Origin: Steroidobacteraceae bacterium
GTDB taxonomy: Bacteria > Pseudomonadota > Gammaproteobacteria > Steroidobacterales > Steroidobacteraceae
Assembly: GCA_025451845.1 (NCBI GenBank)
Contig: JANWJS010000044.1
Span: 1 to 64,000, forward strand
DNA: 64,000 bases
Reading direction: 5' to 3'
Made by a program: the position numbers and the translations under genes. Shown piece by piece: positions 9,730-18,491 of the stretch (positions are counted from its first letter, which is position 1; each line of letters begins with the position of its first letter). The notes below the pieces were generated by a model that was given only the letters and a program-made list of their open reading frames with translations, had not been told where the DNA came from and searched no databases.

Positions 9730-10761
9730 ATGCGCGCCATCGTCCTCGGTGCGGGTGTGGCGGGGCTCGCCTGCGCGGTCGAGCTCGCCGAGCGCGGCGT
9801 GGCGGTGGAGGTGTTGGAGCGGGCAGAGCGGTTGGGCGCCGGCGGCTGCTCCTGGTATGCGGGGGGCATGCTCGCGCCCTGGTGCGAGCGCGAGAGTGCC
9901 GAGCCGCCGGTGGTGGCGCTCGGCGCGCAGAGCCTGGCCTGGTGGCCGGCCCACTTCCCCGACACGGTCATCAAGGGCAGCCTCGTCGTCGCCCATGGAC
10001 GCGACGCCGGGGAGCTGCGGCAGTTCGCGCGCCGCACGGAGCGGTACGAATGGCGGGAGGGTGAGGGGATCACGGCGTTGGAGCCCGACCTCGCCGGCCG
10101 CTTCAGCCAGGCGCTCTACTTCCCGGAGGAGGGCCATCTCGATCCGCGCCGTGCTCTGGCGGCATTGGCCGGGCGGCTCGCGGCCCTCGGCGCGCCGATC
10201 CGCTTCGGCACGGACACGAACGCTTCTCGGGAGACGGCGCGCGCGGCTGAAGCATCCGGCGGTGCTGTCATAGACTGCCGCGGCCTCGAGGCGCGCGATG
10301 TATTACCGGAGCTGCGCGGCGTCAAGGGCGAGATGTTGGTCGTGCGGCTCCCGGAAATCAGCCTCTCCCGCCCCGTGCGGGTGCTGCATCCGCGCGTGCC
10401 CGTGTACATCGTGCCGCGGGGGGATGGGCATTACATGATCGGCGCGACCATGATCGAGAGCGACCAGCCGACGCGCATCACCGCGCGCTCGCTGTTGGAG
10501 CTCCTGGGCGCCGCCTACGCGCTGCACCCCGCATTCGGCGAGGCGGAGATCGTCGAGATCGGTACCGGGGTGCGGCCTGCGTTTCCCGACAATCTTCCGC
10601 GCGTCTGCCGGATCGGCGGCACCGTCTACGTGAACGGCCTCTTCCGGCACGGCTTTCTGCTGGCCCCCGCGCTCGCGCGTCAGGCGGCGCAACAGGTGCT
10701 CGCGGCCGGTCCATCTATCGAGGTACTGAATGCGGATTGTCGTCAACGGCGCCTCGCGTGA
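9730..10761 (+). CDS. thiO: Glycine oxidase ThiO
   Basis: 343-residue FAD-dependent D-amino-acid-oxidase-like enzyme that turns glycine into the imine needed for thiazole formation. The dinucleotide-binding motif is GAGVAGLACAVELAERG, residues 6-22, followed by the RLGAGGCSWYAGGMLAPW family segment. ATG at 9730 comes two bases after the thiC stop region; the much longer open frame upstream lies over thiC and is noise. The 3' end overlaps thiS by 32 bases in another frame. Having thiO rather than thiH suggests an aerobic route to the imine. Confidence 0.95.
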   Translation: MRAIVLGAGVAGLACAVELAERGVAVEVLERAERLGAGGCSWYAGGMLAPWCERESAEPPVVALGAQSLAWWPAHFPDTVIKGSLVVAHGRDAGELRQFARRTERYEWREGEGITALEPDLAGRFSQALYFPEEGHLDPRRALAALAGRLAALGAPIRFGTDTNASRETARAAEASGGAVIDCRGLEARDVLPELRGVKGEMLVVRLPEISLSRPVRVLHPRVPVYIVPRGDGHYMIGATMIESDQPTRITARSLLELLGAAYALHPAFGEAEIVEIGTGVRPAFPDNLPRVCRIGGTVYVNGLFRHGFLLAPALARQAAQQVLAAGPSIEVLNADCRQRRLA

Positions 10762-10927
10762 AATCCGGGCGGCGGATCTTTTCAGTGCGCTCGAGGAGCT
10801 GGGCTACGGCGGGGCCGTGGTCGCGACGGCCCTCAACGATGAATTCGTGCCGGCCGCCGAGCGGCAGACGGCCCGGCTGGCCGAGGGCGATCGGATCGAA
10901 GTGCTGGCGCCCATGCAGGGCGGGTAA
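10730..10927 (+). CDS. thiS: Sulfur carrier protein ThiS
   Basis: 65-residue ubiquitin-fold carrier ending in the required Gly-Gly (residues 64-65). Its C-terminal thiocarboxylate gives sulfur to ThiG. The start MRIVVNG is the first beta strand, so it cannot be moved downstream, which makes the 32-base overlap with thiO real. ThiF, encoded downstream, should adenylate it. Confidence 0.95.
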   Translation: MRIVVNGASREIRAADLFSALEELGYGGAVVATALNDEFVPAAERQTARLAEGDRIEVLAPMQGG

Positions 10928-10941
10928 GGAGGGGAGCGGCC

Positions 10942-11715
10942 ATGTTGCGATTCTATGAGACGGAGCTGCGCTCGCGGCTGCTGCTCGGCACCGCCCGCTA
11001 CCCTTCACCGTCGATCCTCACCGAGGCCGTGAAGGCGAGCGGCACGCAGGCCGTCACGGTGTCGCTGCGGCGCGAGTCGGGTGGGGAGCGCGCCGGGCAG
11101 GGATTCTGGTCGCTCATCCGCGATCTCGGCGTGCAGGTGTTACCCAATACCGCGGGCTGCCATTCGGTGAAGGAGGCCGTGACCACGGCGCACATGGGGC
11201 GCGAGGTTTTCGGCACTTCCTGGGTGAAACTCGAAGTGATCGGAGACGACGAGACGCTGCAGCCGGATGTATTCGGCCTCGTGGAGGCGGCACGCATCCT
11301 CTGCAAAGAGGGCTTCCAAGTCTTTCCCTACACCACCGAGGACCTCATCGTCGCGGAGCGGCTGCTCGAGGCGGGCTGCCGCGTGCTCATGCCCTGGGGC
11401 TCGCCCATTGGCTCGGGGCGCGGGCTGCACAATCTCTTCGGCCTGAACGTGCTACGGGCCCGATTTCCCGAGGTGCCTCTGGTGGTCGACGCCGGAATCG
11501 GTGTGCCGTCGCACGCGGCGCAGGCGTTGGAGCTCGGCTGCGACGCAGTGCTCATCAACACGGCCGTCTCGCAGGCGCGCGACCCGGTCGCCATGGCCGG
11601 CGCTTTCGCGCAAGCGGTAGCGGCGGGCAGGGCAGCGTACGAGGCCGGACCCATGGAGCCGCGCGATCTGGCGGTTCCCTCCACGCCGGTCATCGGCAAG
11701 GCGTTCCTGGGATGA
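10942..11715 (+). CDS. thiG: Thiazole synthase ThiG
   Basis: 257-residue TIM-barrel enzyme that joins deoxyxylulose phosphate, the glycine imine and ThiS sulfur into the thiazole phosphate. The Schiff-base lysine is Lys96 in WVKLEVIGD. The phosphate-binding region ([20 protein letters not shown]) and the [12 protein letters not shown] segment are intact. A ribosome site (AGGGGAG) precedes the ATG. It overlaps thiE by four bases. Confidence 0.97.
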   Translation: MLRFYETELRSRLLLGTARYPSPSILTEAVKASGTQAVTVSLRRESGGERAGQGFWSLIRDLGVQVLPNTAGCHSVKEAVTTAHMGREVFGTSWVKLEVIGDDETLQPDVFGLVEAARILCKEGFQVFPYTTEDLIVAERLLEAGCRVLMPWGSPIGSGRGLHNLFGLNVLRARFPEVPLVVDAGIGVPSHAAQALELGCDAVLINTAVSQARDPVAMAGAFAQAVAAGRAAYEAGPMEPRDLAVPSTPVIGKAFLG

Positions 11716-12314
11716 TCCTACCGCGGGTCTATCCGGTCGTTGACAGTGCGGCGTGGATACGACGCCTGCTGCCCGCAGGCGCACGCCTGGTGCAGCTTCG
11801 CCTCAAGGATCGCTCGGCCTCGCAGCTGCGAGGCGAGATCCGCGCATCCCGGGATCTTTGCGCACGCGCGGGCGCGCAGCTCATCGTCAACGATCACTGG
11901 CAGCTGGCCCTCGAGGAGGGCTGCGACTTCGTTCACCTGGGCCAGGGCGATCTGGATTCGGCCGACGTGCCGGCGCTGCGTCGTGCCCAGGTGCGCATCG
12001 GCATCAGCACCCACGATGACGCGGAGCTCGCGCGCGCCCTGGGTCTCGCACCGGACTACGTCGCATTGGGTCCCATCTATCCAACACTCCTCAAGGTCAT
12101 GGCCTTTGCCCCGCAGGGACTCGGCCGCATCGGCGAATGGAAGCGCCGCATCGGCGCGATCCCGCTCGTCGCCATCGGCGGCATCACCCTGGAGCGCCTG
12201 CCGGGCGTGCTGGCAGCTGGGGCGGATTGCGCGGCCGTCGTGACGGATATCGTGAGGAACGCGCAGCCCGAGAGACACATGGAAGCGTGGGTCCGGCAGA
12301 GCGCACTCGCATGA
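11712..12314 (+). CDS. thiE: Thiamine-phosphate synthase ThiE
   Basis: 200-residue TIM barrel that couples HMP pyrophosphate to thiazole phosphate. The substrate and diphosphate motifs [25 protein letters not shown] and [10 protein letters not shown] are present. It overlaps thiG and thiF by four bases each, so the operon is tightly coupled. Confidence 0.96.
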   Translation: MILPRVYPVVDSAAWIRRLLPAGARLVQLRLKDRSASQLRGEIRASRDLCARAGAQLIVNDHWQLALEEGCDFVHLGQGDLDSADVPALRRAQVRIGISTHDDAELARALGLAPDYVALGPIYPTLLKVMAFAPQGLGRIGEWKRRIGAIPLVAIGGITLERLPGVLAAGADCAAVVTDIVRNAQPERHMEAWVRQSALA

Positions 12315-13285
12315 GCGACCGCTACGTGCGACAAATGGTGTTGCCCGAAGTTGGCGCGCAAGGGCAGGCGCTCCTCGCTGCTGCCAGCGTCCTGGTCGCC
12401 GGCGCCGGCGGGTTAGGCTGTCCCGTACTGCAGTACCTCTGCGCGGCGGGCGTCGGACGGCTGCTCATCGTCGATCACGACCGAGTCGACGAATCCAACC
12501 TGCACCGCCAGCCGCTCTTTCGCATGAGCGACCTCGGCGCGCCGAAGGCCCGCGCGGCAGCGGCAGCCCTACGGCTGCTGAACCCACAGGTGTCAGCGGA
12601 GGCTGCCGTGGAGCGGTTGACGCCAGCGAATGCGGCGGCCTGGGTTTCTCGCGCTGACGTCATCGTCGATGCCGCAGACAGCCTCGCGCTGGCTTACATT
12701 TTGAGCGATGAGTGCCTGCGCCAAGGCAGACCCCTCGTCAGCGCCTCCGTATTGGGGCTCTCGGGGTACGTCGGGGCCTTCTGCGGCGGCGCCCCCAGCT
12801 ACCGGGCGGTATTCCCCGAAATGCCGCGCCAGGCGGGCTCCTGTGCGCAGTCCGGTGTCCTGGGCACGGCCGTGGGCGTGATGGGGACATTGCAGGCGCA
12901 TCTGACCCTCGCGATTCTCCTGAAGCTCACCCCTACGGTGCTCGGTCAGTTGGTCAGCGTTGATTTCCGCACGCTGCGCTTCAGCGGATTCTCCTTCGCC
13001 TCGGCGCGTGAGCCTGCGGGTCCGGTATTGCGCTTCATCGCGCCCGAGGAAGTGCGCGCGGCCGATCTCGTGGTCGACCTGCGCAGCCTCACCGAGGCGC
13101 CGGTGTCGCCGTTTCCGGGCGCACTGCGGATCGGTGTCGAAGAGGTCGAGGGAGCAGGGCTTCCCGATGCATTGGCCGCGCGCGTGGTGCTCTGCTGCCG
13201 TTCCGGCATTCGAGCCTGGCGCGCCGCGCAGTTCCTGCGCCGGACGGGACATGCCGACCTGGCGCTGATTGCCCTAGGAGACTGA
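12311..13285 (+). CDS. thiF: ThiS adenylyltransferase with C-terminal rhodanese domain
   Basis: 324-residue E1-like enzyme that activates ThiS. ATG at 12311 overlaps the thiE stop as ATGA; the frame upstream lies over thiE. Residues 1 to about 240 are the ThiF/MoeB domain, with RYVRQ near the start, the nucleotide-binding GAGGLGC and DHDRVDESNLHRQ. From about residue 255 a rhodanese domain follows, with Cys295/Cys296 in CCRSGIRAW as the likely sulfur-carrying site. The first zinc CxxC is replaced by SYRA (163-166) and the second pair is absent. The mechanistic cysteine is kept in SCAQSGVLG, Cys178. A MoeB role is possible, but the operon argues for ThiF. Confidence 0.9.
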   Translation: MSDRYVRQMVLPEVGAQGQALLAAASVLVAGAGGLGCPVLQYLCAAGVGRLLIVDHDRVDESNLHRQPLFRMSDLGAPKARAAAAALRLLNPQVSAEAAVERLTPANAAAWVSRADVIVDAADSLALAYILSDECLRQGRPLVSASVLGLSGYVGAFCGGAPSYRAVFPEMPRQAGSCAQSGVLGTAVGVMGTLQAHLTLAILLKLTPTVLGQLVSVDFRTLRFSGFSFASAREPAGPVLRFIAPEEVRAADLVVDLRSLTEAPVSPFPGALRIGVEEVEGAGLPDALAARVVLCCRSGIRAWRAAQFLRRTGHADLALIALGD

Positions 13286-13289
13286 GGCC

Positions 13290-14048
13290 GTGAGCGGCCG
13301 GCCCGCCGTGCTCGTCATTGCCGGCTCCGACTCCAGCGGCGGTGCGGGGATCGTCCGCGATCTCGAGGCGCTGGCGGATTTCGATTGCGAGGCGCTCTGT
13401 GCCCTATCCGCAGTTACCGCTCAGACACACGGTCAGCTCGTCAGCGTGCATCACGTTCCGCCGCAGATCGTGCGCACTCAGATCCGCGCGGCGCTCGAGT
13501 CGCGTGCCGTCGGCGCCATCAAGATCGGCATGCTCGGCACTGGCGCAACGGTGAGCGCGGTAGCCGAGAGCCTCCCCCGCGGCGGCGGCATCCCCATCGT
13601 TCTCGATCCGGTGCTGCTCTCCTCATCAGGAGGGGTGCTGCTCGATGAGGAAGGCCGCGAGCAGATGCGCGCGCGGCTCTTTCCGCTCGTGACCGTGTTG
13701 ACTCCCAACATTCCGGAGGCCGCGAGTCTCTGCGGCGTCGCGCCCGCCGCAAGCCGTGAGGCCCTGCTCGAGCAGGCCCGCTCGCTGCTCACGACGGGCG
13801 TACATGCGGTGTTGCTGAAAGGCGGTCATGCCGAGGGCGCCGAGGCCATCGACCTGCTGGTCACTGAACATGACGCCCCGCAGTGGCTCGCCTCACCGCG
13901 CCTCCGGGCTCGATGCCGCGGCACCGGGTGCGCACTCGCCTCGGCCATCGCGGCGGGTCTGGCGAGCGGTCAATCCGTGGAGGACGCTTGCCGCAACGGC
14001 AAGGAATACGTGCTTTCCATGCTCTACGCAAGAGCACCAGCGGGTTGA
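13290..14048 (+). CDS. thiD: HMP/HMP-phosphate kinase ThiD
   Basis: 252-residue ribokinase-fold enzyme that phosphorylates HMP twice to give the pyrophosphate used by ThiE. Motifs are AGSDSSGGAGI near the start, LDPVLLSSSG, VLTPNIPEA, VLLKGGH and the catalytic anion-hole region RCRGTGCALASAIA. GTG at 13290 is four bases after thiF. It is the last gene of the thi operon. Confidence 0.95.
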   Translation: MSGRPAVLVIAGSDSSGGAGIVRDLEALADFDCEALCALSAVTAQTHGQLVSVHHVPPQIVRTQIRAALESRAVGAIKIGMLGTGATVSAVAESLPRGGGIPIVLDPVLLSSSGGVLLDEEGREQMRARLFPLVTVLTPNIPEAASLCGVAPAASREALLEQARSLLTTGVHAVLLKGGHAEGAEAIDLLVTEHDAPQWLASPRLRARCRGTGCALASAIAAGLASGQSVEDACRNGKEYVLSMLYARAPAG

Positions 14049-14138
14049 CGCGTGCGCGATTCCGCCGGCCACGGTTCGCCAACAACTCCTTCAGCATCAC
14101 GCTGAACAGCGGCACGACACCGGGAACGACCGAAGGAG

Positions 14139-14166
14139 TTGCGCAACACGGGCGTTGGGCTATAGT
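14139..14166 (+). promoter_or_regulatory. Putative sigma-70 promoter
   Basis: TTGCGC and TATAGT are separated by 16 bases, about 80 bases before the S41 peptidase start. The -35 sits inside a perfect ten-base palindrome (GTTGCGCAAC, 14138-14147) that could be an operator. The rest of the thiD-peptidase gap shows only a TTCAGC/GCTGAA stem at 14090-14106 with no T run. Confidence 0.45.
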
Positions 14167-14245
14167 GCTGCGATTGACAGCAACTGAGCGGCGTGGCGGC
14201 TGGCCAGGTGGCCTCCCGCGACGCCGCGTTGACGTGAGGTCACGG

Positions 14246-15859
14246 GTGTTGGGAGCGAAACGGTCGGGGTGGGCGCGCACGGCGCGCTGGGTGCTCCCGC
14301 TGGCAGGGCTGCTGGCCTTGTGCGGGTGCGGTGGGGGCGGGAGCGCCGCGCCTGCGGGAAGCGGGGGCAGCGCAGACGGCTGGACTCCCGGCGTCTTTCA
14401 GCCGTCCTCGAAATTTGCGGCACTCTGCCAGTCACCCCGTACGGGCACCGACTCCTTCACGGGGCGGGCGTATCCGGACCGCCAGGGCTCGACCCTGGAC
14501 GAGAACAATTGGTTACGCTCCTGGACCCATGAGCTCTACCTCTGGTACGACGAGGTACAGGACGCAGATCCCGGGCTCTCCACCACGCCAAACTACTTTC
14601 AGCTCATGAAGACGATGCAAACGACGTCGTCGGGGGCTCCGAAGGACCGTTTCCACTTCACTTACCCGACCTCGACCTGGGAACAGTTGTCACAGGCGGG
14701 GGTGGAGGTCGGGTACGGGGTGGGGTGGGAGATCGTCAACTCCAACCATTCCTCCACGGTGACGATCGCTTACCTCGAGCCGGCGGGGAGCCTGCCGGCC
14801 GCAACGGTCGCGGCGAATCTCGTGCGCGGCGACGAGGTGCTGGCGGTGGATGGCGTTTACCTCACCAGCGCCACTGATCAAACCAGCGTCGATAAGATCA
14901 ATGCCGGTCTCAATCCGGCGACGGCAGGAGAGCCACACACCTTCACCGTCCAGGATCCGGGATCGGGCAGCAGCCGCACCGTGCAACTGCAGTCGGCCGC
15001 CGTCACCTCCTCACCGGTTCTCCTGGAGACGACGGTCACGGGCGCCAATGGCAGCACGGTGGGATATATCCTTTACAACGACCAGGTCGCGACCGCGGAG
15101 TCGGAGCTGATCAGCGCCATCCAGGATCTCGAGTCCAAGAACGTCACCGACCTCGTCCTCGACTTGCGCTACAACGGCGGCGGTCTGCTCGATCTCGCGA
15201 GCGAGCTCGGCTACATGATCGGCGGCAGCCAGACCGCGGGTCAGACGTTCGAGCTCGAGCAGTTCAGCAACCAGTACCCGACCACCAATCCGATCACCGG
15301 CCAGCCCATCACTCCGACGCCCTTCTACACCACCACGCAGGGCTATTCGACCCCCGCCGGTCAGCATCTGCCGACATTGAATCTGACGCGAATCGCCGTC
15401 ATTACCGGCCAGGACACCTGCTCGGCGAGCGAGTCCATCATCAACTCCCTGCAGGGCGTGGGGGTCACGGTCTATCAGATCGGCTCGACGACCTGCGGCA
15501 AGCCCTACGGCTTTTATCCGCAGGACAACTGCGGCACGACGTATTTCTCGATCGAGTTCCAGGGCGTCAACGCCAAGGGTGTCGGCGGTTATGGCGACGG
15601 CTTCTCTCCGGCGAACACCACGCCCGCCGCCGGGGTGCCGGTGCCGGGCTGCTCGGTCGCAGATGATTTCGGGCATGCGCTCGGCGATCCGAGCGAAAGC
15701 CGGCTCGCCGCCGCGCTCGCCTACCTGGCGAATCCACAGCCTTCCACCTGTGCCGCCCCCACCGGCAATGCGGCCCCCGCGACCCTCACGCAGCGGCAGA
15801 TCATGGAGCGTATCTTCGTCCGCTCGCCGCTGAGGCAAATGCGCATCCTGCGCAGGTGA
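14246..15859 (+). CDS. S41 family C-terminal-processing-type peptidase, lipoprotein
   Basis: 537-residue secreted protease. GTG at 14246 has a GAGG ribosome site seven bases upstream and starts the signal peptide; the frame is open from 13883, but that part lies over thiD. A hydrophobic stretch ends LCGCGGGGS, a plausible lipobox with Cys acylated. A PDZ-like segment (VRGDEVLAVDGVYLTS) precedes the catalytic region, which has LDLRYNGGG, the Ser in TCSASESIINSL and the Lys in TTCGKPYGF. This is the Ser-Lys arrangement of tail-specific proteases. The substrate is unknown. It has its own putative promoter. Confidence 0.87.
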   Translation: MLGAKRSGWARTARWVLPLAGLLALCGCGGGGSAAPAGSGGSADGWTPGVFQPSSKFAALCQSPRTGTDSFTGRAYPDRQGSTLDENNWLRSWTHELYLWYDEVQDADPGLSTTPNYFQLMKTMQTTSSGAPKDRFHFTYPTSTWEQLSQAGVEVGYGVGWEIVNSNHSSTVTIAYLEPAGSLPAATVAANLVRGDEVLAVDGVYLTSATDQTSVDKINAGLNPATAGEPHTFTVQDPGSGSSRTVQLQSAAVTSSPVLLETTVTGANGSTVGYILYNDQVATAESELISAIQDLESKNVTDLVLDLRYNGGGLLDLASELGYMIGGSQTAGQTFELEQFSNQYPTTNPITGQPITPTPFYTTTQGYSTPAGQHLPTLNLTRIAVITGQDTCSASESIINSLQGVGVTVYQIGSTTCGKPYGFYPQDNCGTTYFSIEFQGVNAKGVGGYGDGFSPANTTPAAGVPVPGCSVADDFGHALGDPSESRLAAALAYLANPQPSTCAAPTGNAAPATLTQRQIMERIFVRSPLRQMRILRR

Positions 15860-15866
15860 TCCGCCC

Positions 15867-16304
15867 ATGCCGAGTGTCCCGGTCCCCCACAACGCGCCGC
15901 AGCGGCTCTCCCGGTGGGCGGGCGTCCTGTTGGGGCTGATGTTGATAGCGTTACCGGCCTGCCGCGCATGGCCTGCTGCGGCGGCGCCCGCTCCGGCGAT
16001 CATCACCCATCCCACGGCGGCGAGCCGCACGGATCTCGAGCGCGCCGTGGCGCGAGCCCTCGGCGCAGCGCCCGTGAGGCTCGCTGACGATGCGCTGACG
16101 CATGACAGTCAGTTGATCATCGCGCGAGCCCAGGCGCGCGATGCGCACGGGCTGCCGCTCAACGGACGCGAGCTGGGACGGCCGCAGCATTTCCGGTTGT
16201 TGCGGCGGGGCTCGCAGTGCACATTGCTGCACGTCGAGACAGGCAGGTCGCGCGTGCTCGCGCACACGACCTGCCGGGTGTTGCCGAGTGGCCACACACG
16301 CTGA
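15867..16304 (+). CDS. Hypothetical exported protein
   Basis: 145 residues with an N-terminal hydrophobic segment (about 15-32) ending near PACRAWPAAAA, which suggests a signal peptide or lipoprotein. The mature part is short, Arg-rich and has two cysteines (CTLLHVE and TCRVLP) that could form a disulfide. It begins seven bases after the S41 protease stop and is probably co-transcribed with it. I do not recognise the family. Confidence 0.6.
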   Translation: MPSVPVPHNAPQRLSRWAGVLLGLMLIALPACRAWPAAAAPAPAIITHPTAASRTDLERAVARALGAAPVRLADDALTHDSQLIIARAQARDAHGLPLNGRELGRPQHFRLLRRGSQCTLLHVETGRSRVLAHTTCRVLPSGHTR

Positions 16305-16423
16305 ATTTCCGACTCCAAAGACAGACAGCTTGCGACCTGCATCACATTTGAGTTGAGATATGTCACCGGCCGGCGTTTGGTCTATCGCGCGGCAGGAAAT
16401 ACGGGCGGCTAAATGGAGGCGTC

Positions 16424-17506
16424 ATGAAGACGAAGAGCGCAAGCACTCGCAACCCGCACCGGGCGTTGTATGTTGGTCTGGCGCTGACGCTTCCCGCGTC
16501 ATTGGCGCTTGCTGGGGTCGGCCTGTGGCTGGCATTCGATCCCGCAGCGCGCATCGCCGGCGGCGTCAGCGCCGCGATCGCGAGCGACGCGCTGGCCTGC
16601 TTCATCGGGGTAATGCTCGTGGTCACCTCGGTGCAGCGCGAGCGCGCGAGACCTGCAGGCGGCGTGCCGCGGCCGCGCAGCGAGGAGGAGGCGGCGGCGC
16701 TGGCACACGCGCAGAAAATGGAGGCGCTCGGACTTCTCGCCGGCGGCGTCGCGCATGGCTTCAACAATCTCCTGCACGTGATCCGCAATTCCCTCGAGAT
16801 CCTGCAGGGGCAGGGGCAGGGGCAAGGGGCCGACGCCCAGCGCTATCTGGAGATGATCCGCCGCAGCGCCGATCAGGCCACGGCACTCACCGGCCGGCTG
16901 CTCGCATTCTCGCGGCGCCAGCCCATCGAGGTGCGGCCGATCGACCCCAACGAGCTGGTGGCGCAGATGACGGAGCTGCTGCGCAACTCGCTCGGAGAGC
17001 GGATCACGGTCGCGACCGTCCTCGGCCGGGGAGTGGCGAGCGTGGCCGCGGATGCCGGGCAGCTCGAGACGGCGCTGCTCAACCTCGCGATCAACGCGCG
17101 CGATGCGATGTCGCAGGCGGGCCTGCTCACCATCGAGACCGCCAACGCCATGTTGGATGAGCAGTACGTGATGATCGCGGTGTCCGACACCGGCACGGGC
17201 ATGCCGCCCGAGGTTGCGCAGCGCGCGTGCGAGCCTTTCTTCACCACCAAGAAGCCCGGCCAGGGCACGGGGCTCGGCCTCTCGCAAGTCGCCGGCTTCG
17301 CGCAGCAGTCGGGCGGGCATGTGCACATATCGAGCGCGCCGGGGAAGGGGACGACGGTGCGACTCTACCTGCCAAAGATCGGCGGGGTCGAATGTCTCCC
17401 GGAGCGCGTGCTCGCGCGCCAGCAGGGCGGCGGCGCCCCCGCCTGGTCGATCAAGGAAGCGACCCAGAGCATCCCGCTGGCGGTGGGCGCGGGAGGGGAG
17501 GGATAA
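16424..17506 (+). CDS. Orphan sensor histidine kinase
   Basis: 360 residues: two N-terminal membrane helices (about 14-38 and 44-70) with almost no periplasmic loop, then dimerisation and ATPase domains. The H-box reads GGVAHGFNNLL, with His111 the phospho-acceptor; the acidic residue that normally follows (HDFNN) is Gly. The N-box (LNLAINARDAM), G1 (DTGTGMP), F (FFTTK) and G2 (GTGLGLS) boxes are intact. A QG repeat (QGQGQGQG, CAGGGG repeats near 16804) sits between the first two helices of the kinase core. There is no receiver domain and no neighbouring response regulator. An AGG-type ribosome site precedes the ATG. The signal is unknown. Confidence 0.88.
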   Translation: MKTKSASTRNPHRALYVGLALTLPASLALAGVGLWLAFDPAARIAGGVSAAIASDALACFIGVMLVVTSVQRERARPAGGVPRPRSEEEAAALAHAQKMEALGLLAGGVAHGFNNLLHVIRNSLEILQGQGQGQGADAQRYLEMIRRSADQATALTGRLLAFSRRQPIEVRPIDPNELVAQMTELLRNSLGERITVATVLGRGVASVAADAGQLETALLNLAINARDAMSQAGLLTIETANAMLDEQYVMIAVSDTGTGMPPEVAQRACEPFFTTKKPGQGTGLGLSQVAGFAQQSGGHVHISSAPGKGTTVRLYLPKIGGVECLPERVLARQQGGGAPAWSIKEATQSIPLAVGAGGEG

Positions 17507-17626
17507 TAGGGGGGCAGCCTTGTAGGCAGGCCGCACGCCCCCAGGATTCGGGCCGGAATCCCGGCCGGTGCGGGATGCCCAAGGGCTCGGATCTTCCCCG
17601 GGTGCTGAATGGAGAGCTCACCTTCT

Positions 17627-18481
17627 ATGCGCAAGCGAATCACTCTGGTTCTTGGCGGTCTCCTCCTCCTGGCCAGCGCGCTGCCCGTGCTCGCGGCCGA
17701 CCCCAGCCCCGCGCAGGTCTACCAGACGGCGCGCAGCGGCAACCTCGCCCAAGCGCAGCAGATGATCGCGCAGGTGCTGCGCGATCATCCCCGAAGCGGC
17801 CAGGCCCATTACGTGGCCGCGGAACTTGACGCGCGGGCCGGCAATCTCGGTCTCGCACGCCAGGAGCTGAACACCGCCGAATCGCTGGAGCCGGGACTCC
17901 CCTTCGCCAACCCCCGCGCCGTACAAGCGCTGCAGCAGCAGCTCGGCGAGCCGTCCGCCACGACCTCGCCCATCACGACCTCGATCCTGCGGCCGGTTCG
18001 CGTCATGAGCCATTCAGCGCACTTCGGGCTCTTCCTGATCCTCATCGGCGCGGCCGTGGTGCTCTGGCTGGTGCTGCGCGGCCGCGCACGGGCCATGGGC
18101 TATCCGCAGTACCCGGGTCAATATCCCGGCCAGTACCCGGGTGGCTTCCCGCCGGGCGCTCCGCCGGGAGGCTATGGGCCGGGCGGCTATGCCTCGGGGG
18201 GTTACCCGGGCGGCTACATGCCGGGTGGAGGCTCGGGCATCATGGGGAGTGTCGCTTCGGGCCTCGCCCTGGGCGCAGGTGTCGCCGCCGGAGAGGAGCT
18301 GGTGGAGCACCTAACGGGCGGTGGCAGCCATCCGGGCGGCGGCTTCGTGCCGCCCGCTGAAGCCGCACCGGCGCCCGACCCCAACGCGGACATGGGCGGC
18401 AACGACTTTGGCCTCAATGACCCCGGCTCCTGGGATGACAGCGGAGCCGCCGGCGGTGACAGCGGCGGAGGATGGACGTAG
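17627..18481 (+). CDS. TPR and glycine/tyrosine-rich membrane protein
   Basis: 284 residues from ATG 17627, with GGAGAG upstream; an ATG at 17609 is an alternative. A signal peptide (about 1-24) leads to a TPR-like region (AQVYQTARSGNLAQAQQMIA, then a second helix pair), a central membrane helix (about 128-148), YPGQYPGQYPGG-type repeats, then a Gly-rich motif GIMGSVASGLALGAG. The C-terminus is acidic (DDSGAAGGDSGGG). It could scaffold envelope proteins; no enzyme motif is seen. It converges on the antiporter gene, with ten bases between stops. Confidence 0.75.
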   Translation: MRKRITLVLGGLLLLASALPVLAADPSPAQVYQTARSGNLAQAQQMIAQVLRDHPRSGQAHYVAAELDARAGNLGLARQELNTAESLEPGLPFANPRAVQALQQQLGEPSATTSPITTSILRPVRVMSHSAHFGLFLILIGAAVVLWLVLRGRARAMGYPQYPGQYPGQYPGGFPPGAPPGGYGPGGYASGGYPGGYMPGGGSGIMGSVASGLALGAGVAAGEELVEHLTGGGSHPGGGFVPPAEAAPAPDPNADMGGNDFGLNDPGSWDDSGAAGGDSGGGWT

Positions 18482-18491
18482 CGAGAGCGGT

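Noticed and set aside
13861-14280. 139-residue minus-strand frame across the thiD-peptidase gap
   Set aside because: Mostly antisense to thiD and Arg-rich; the part in the gap has no recognisable domain or start signal.
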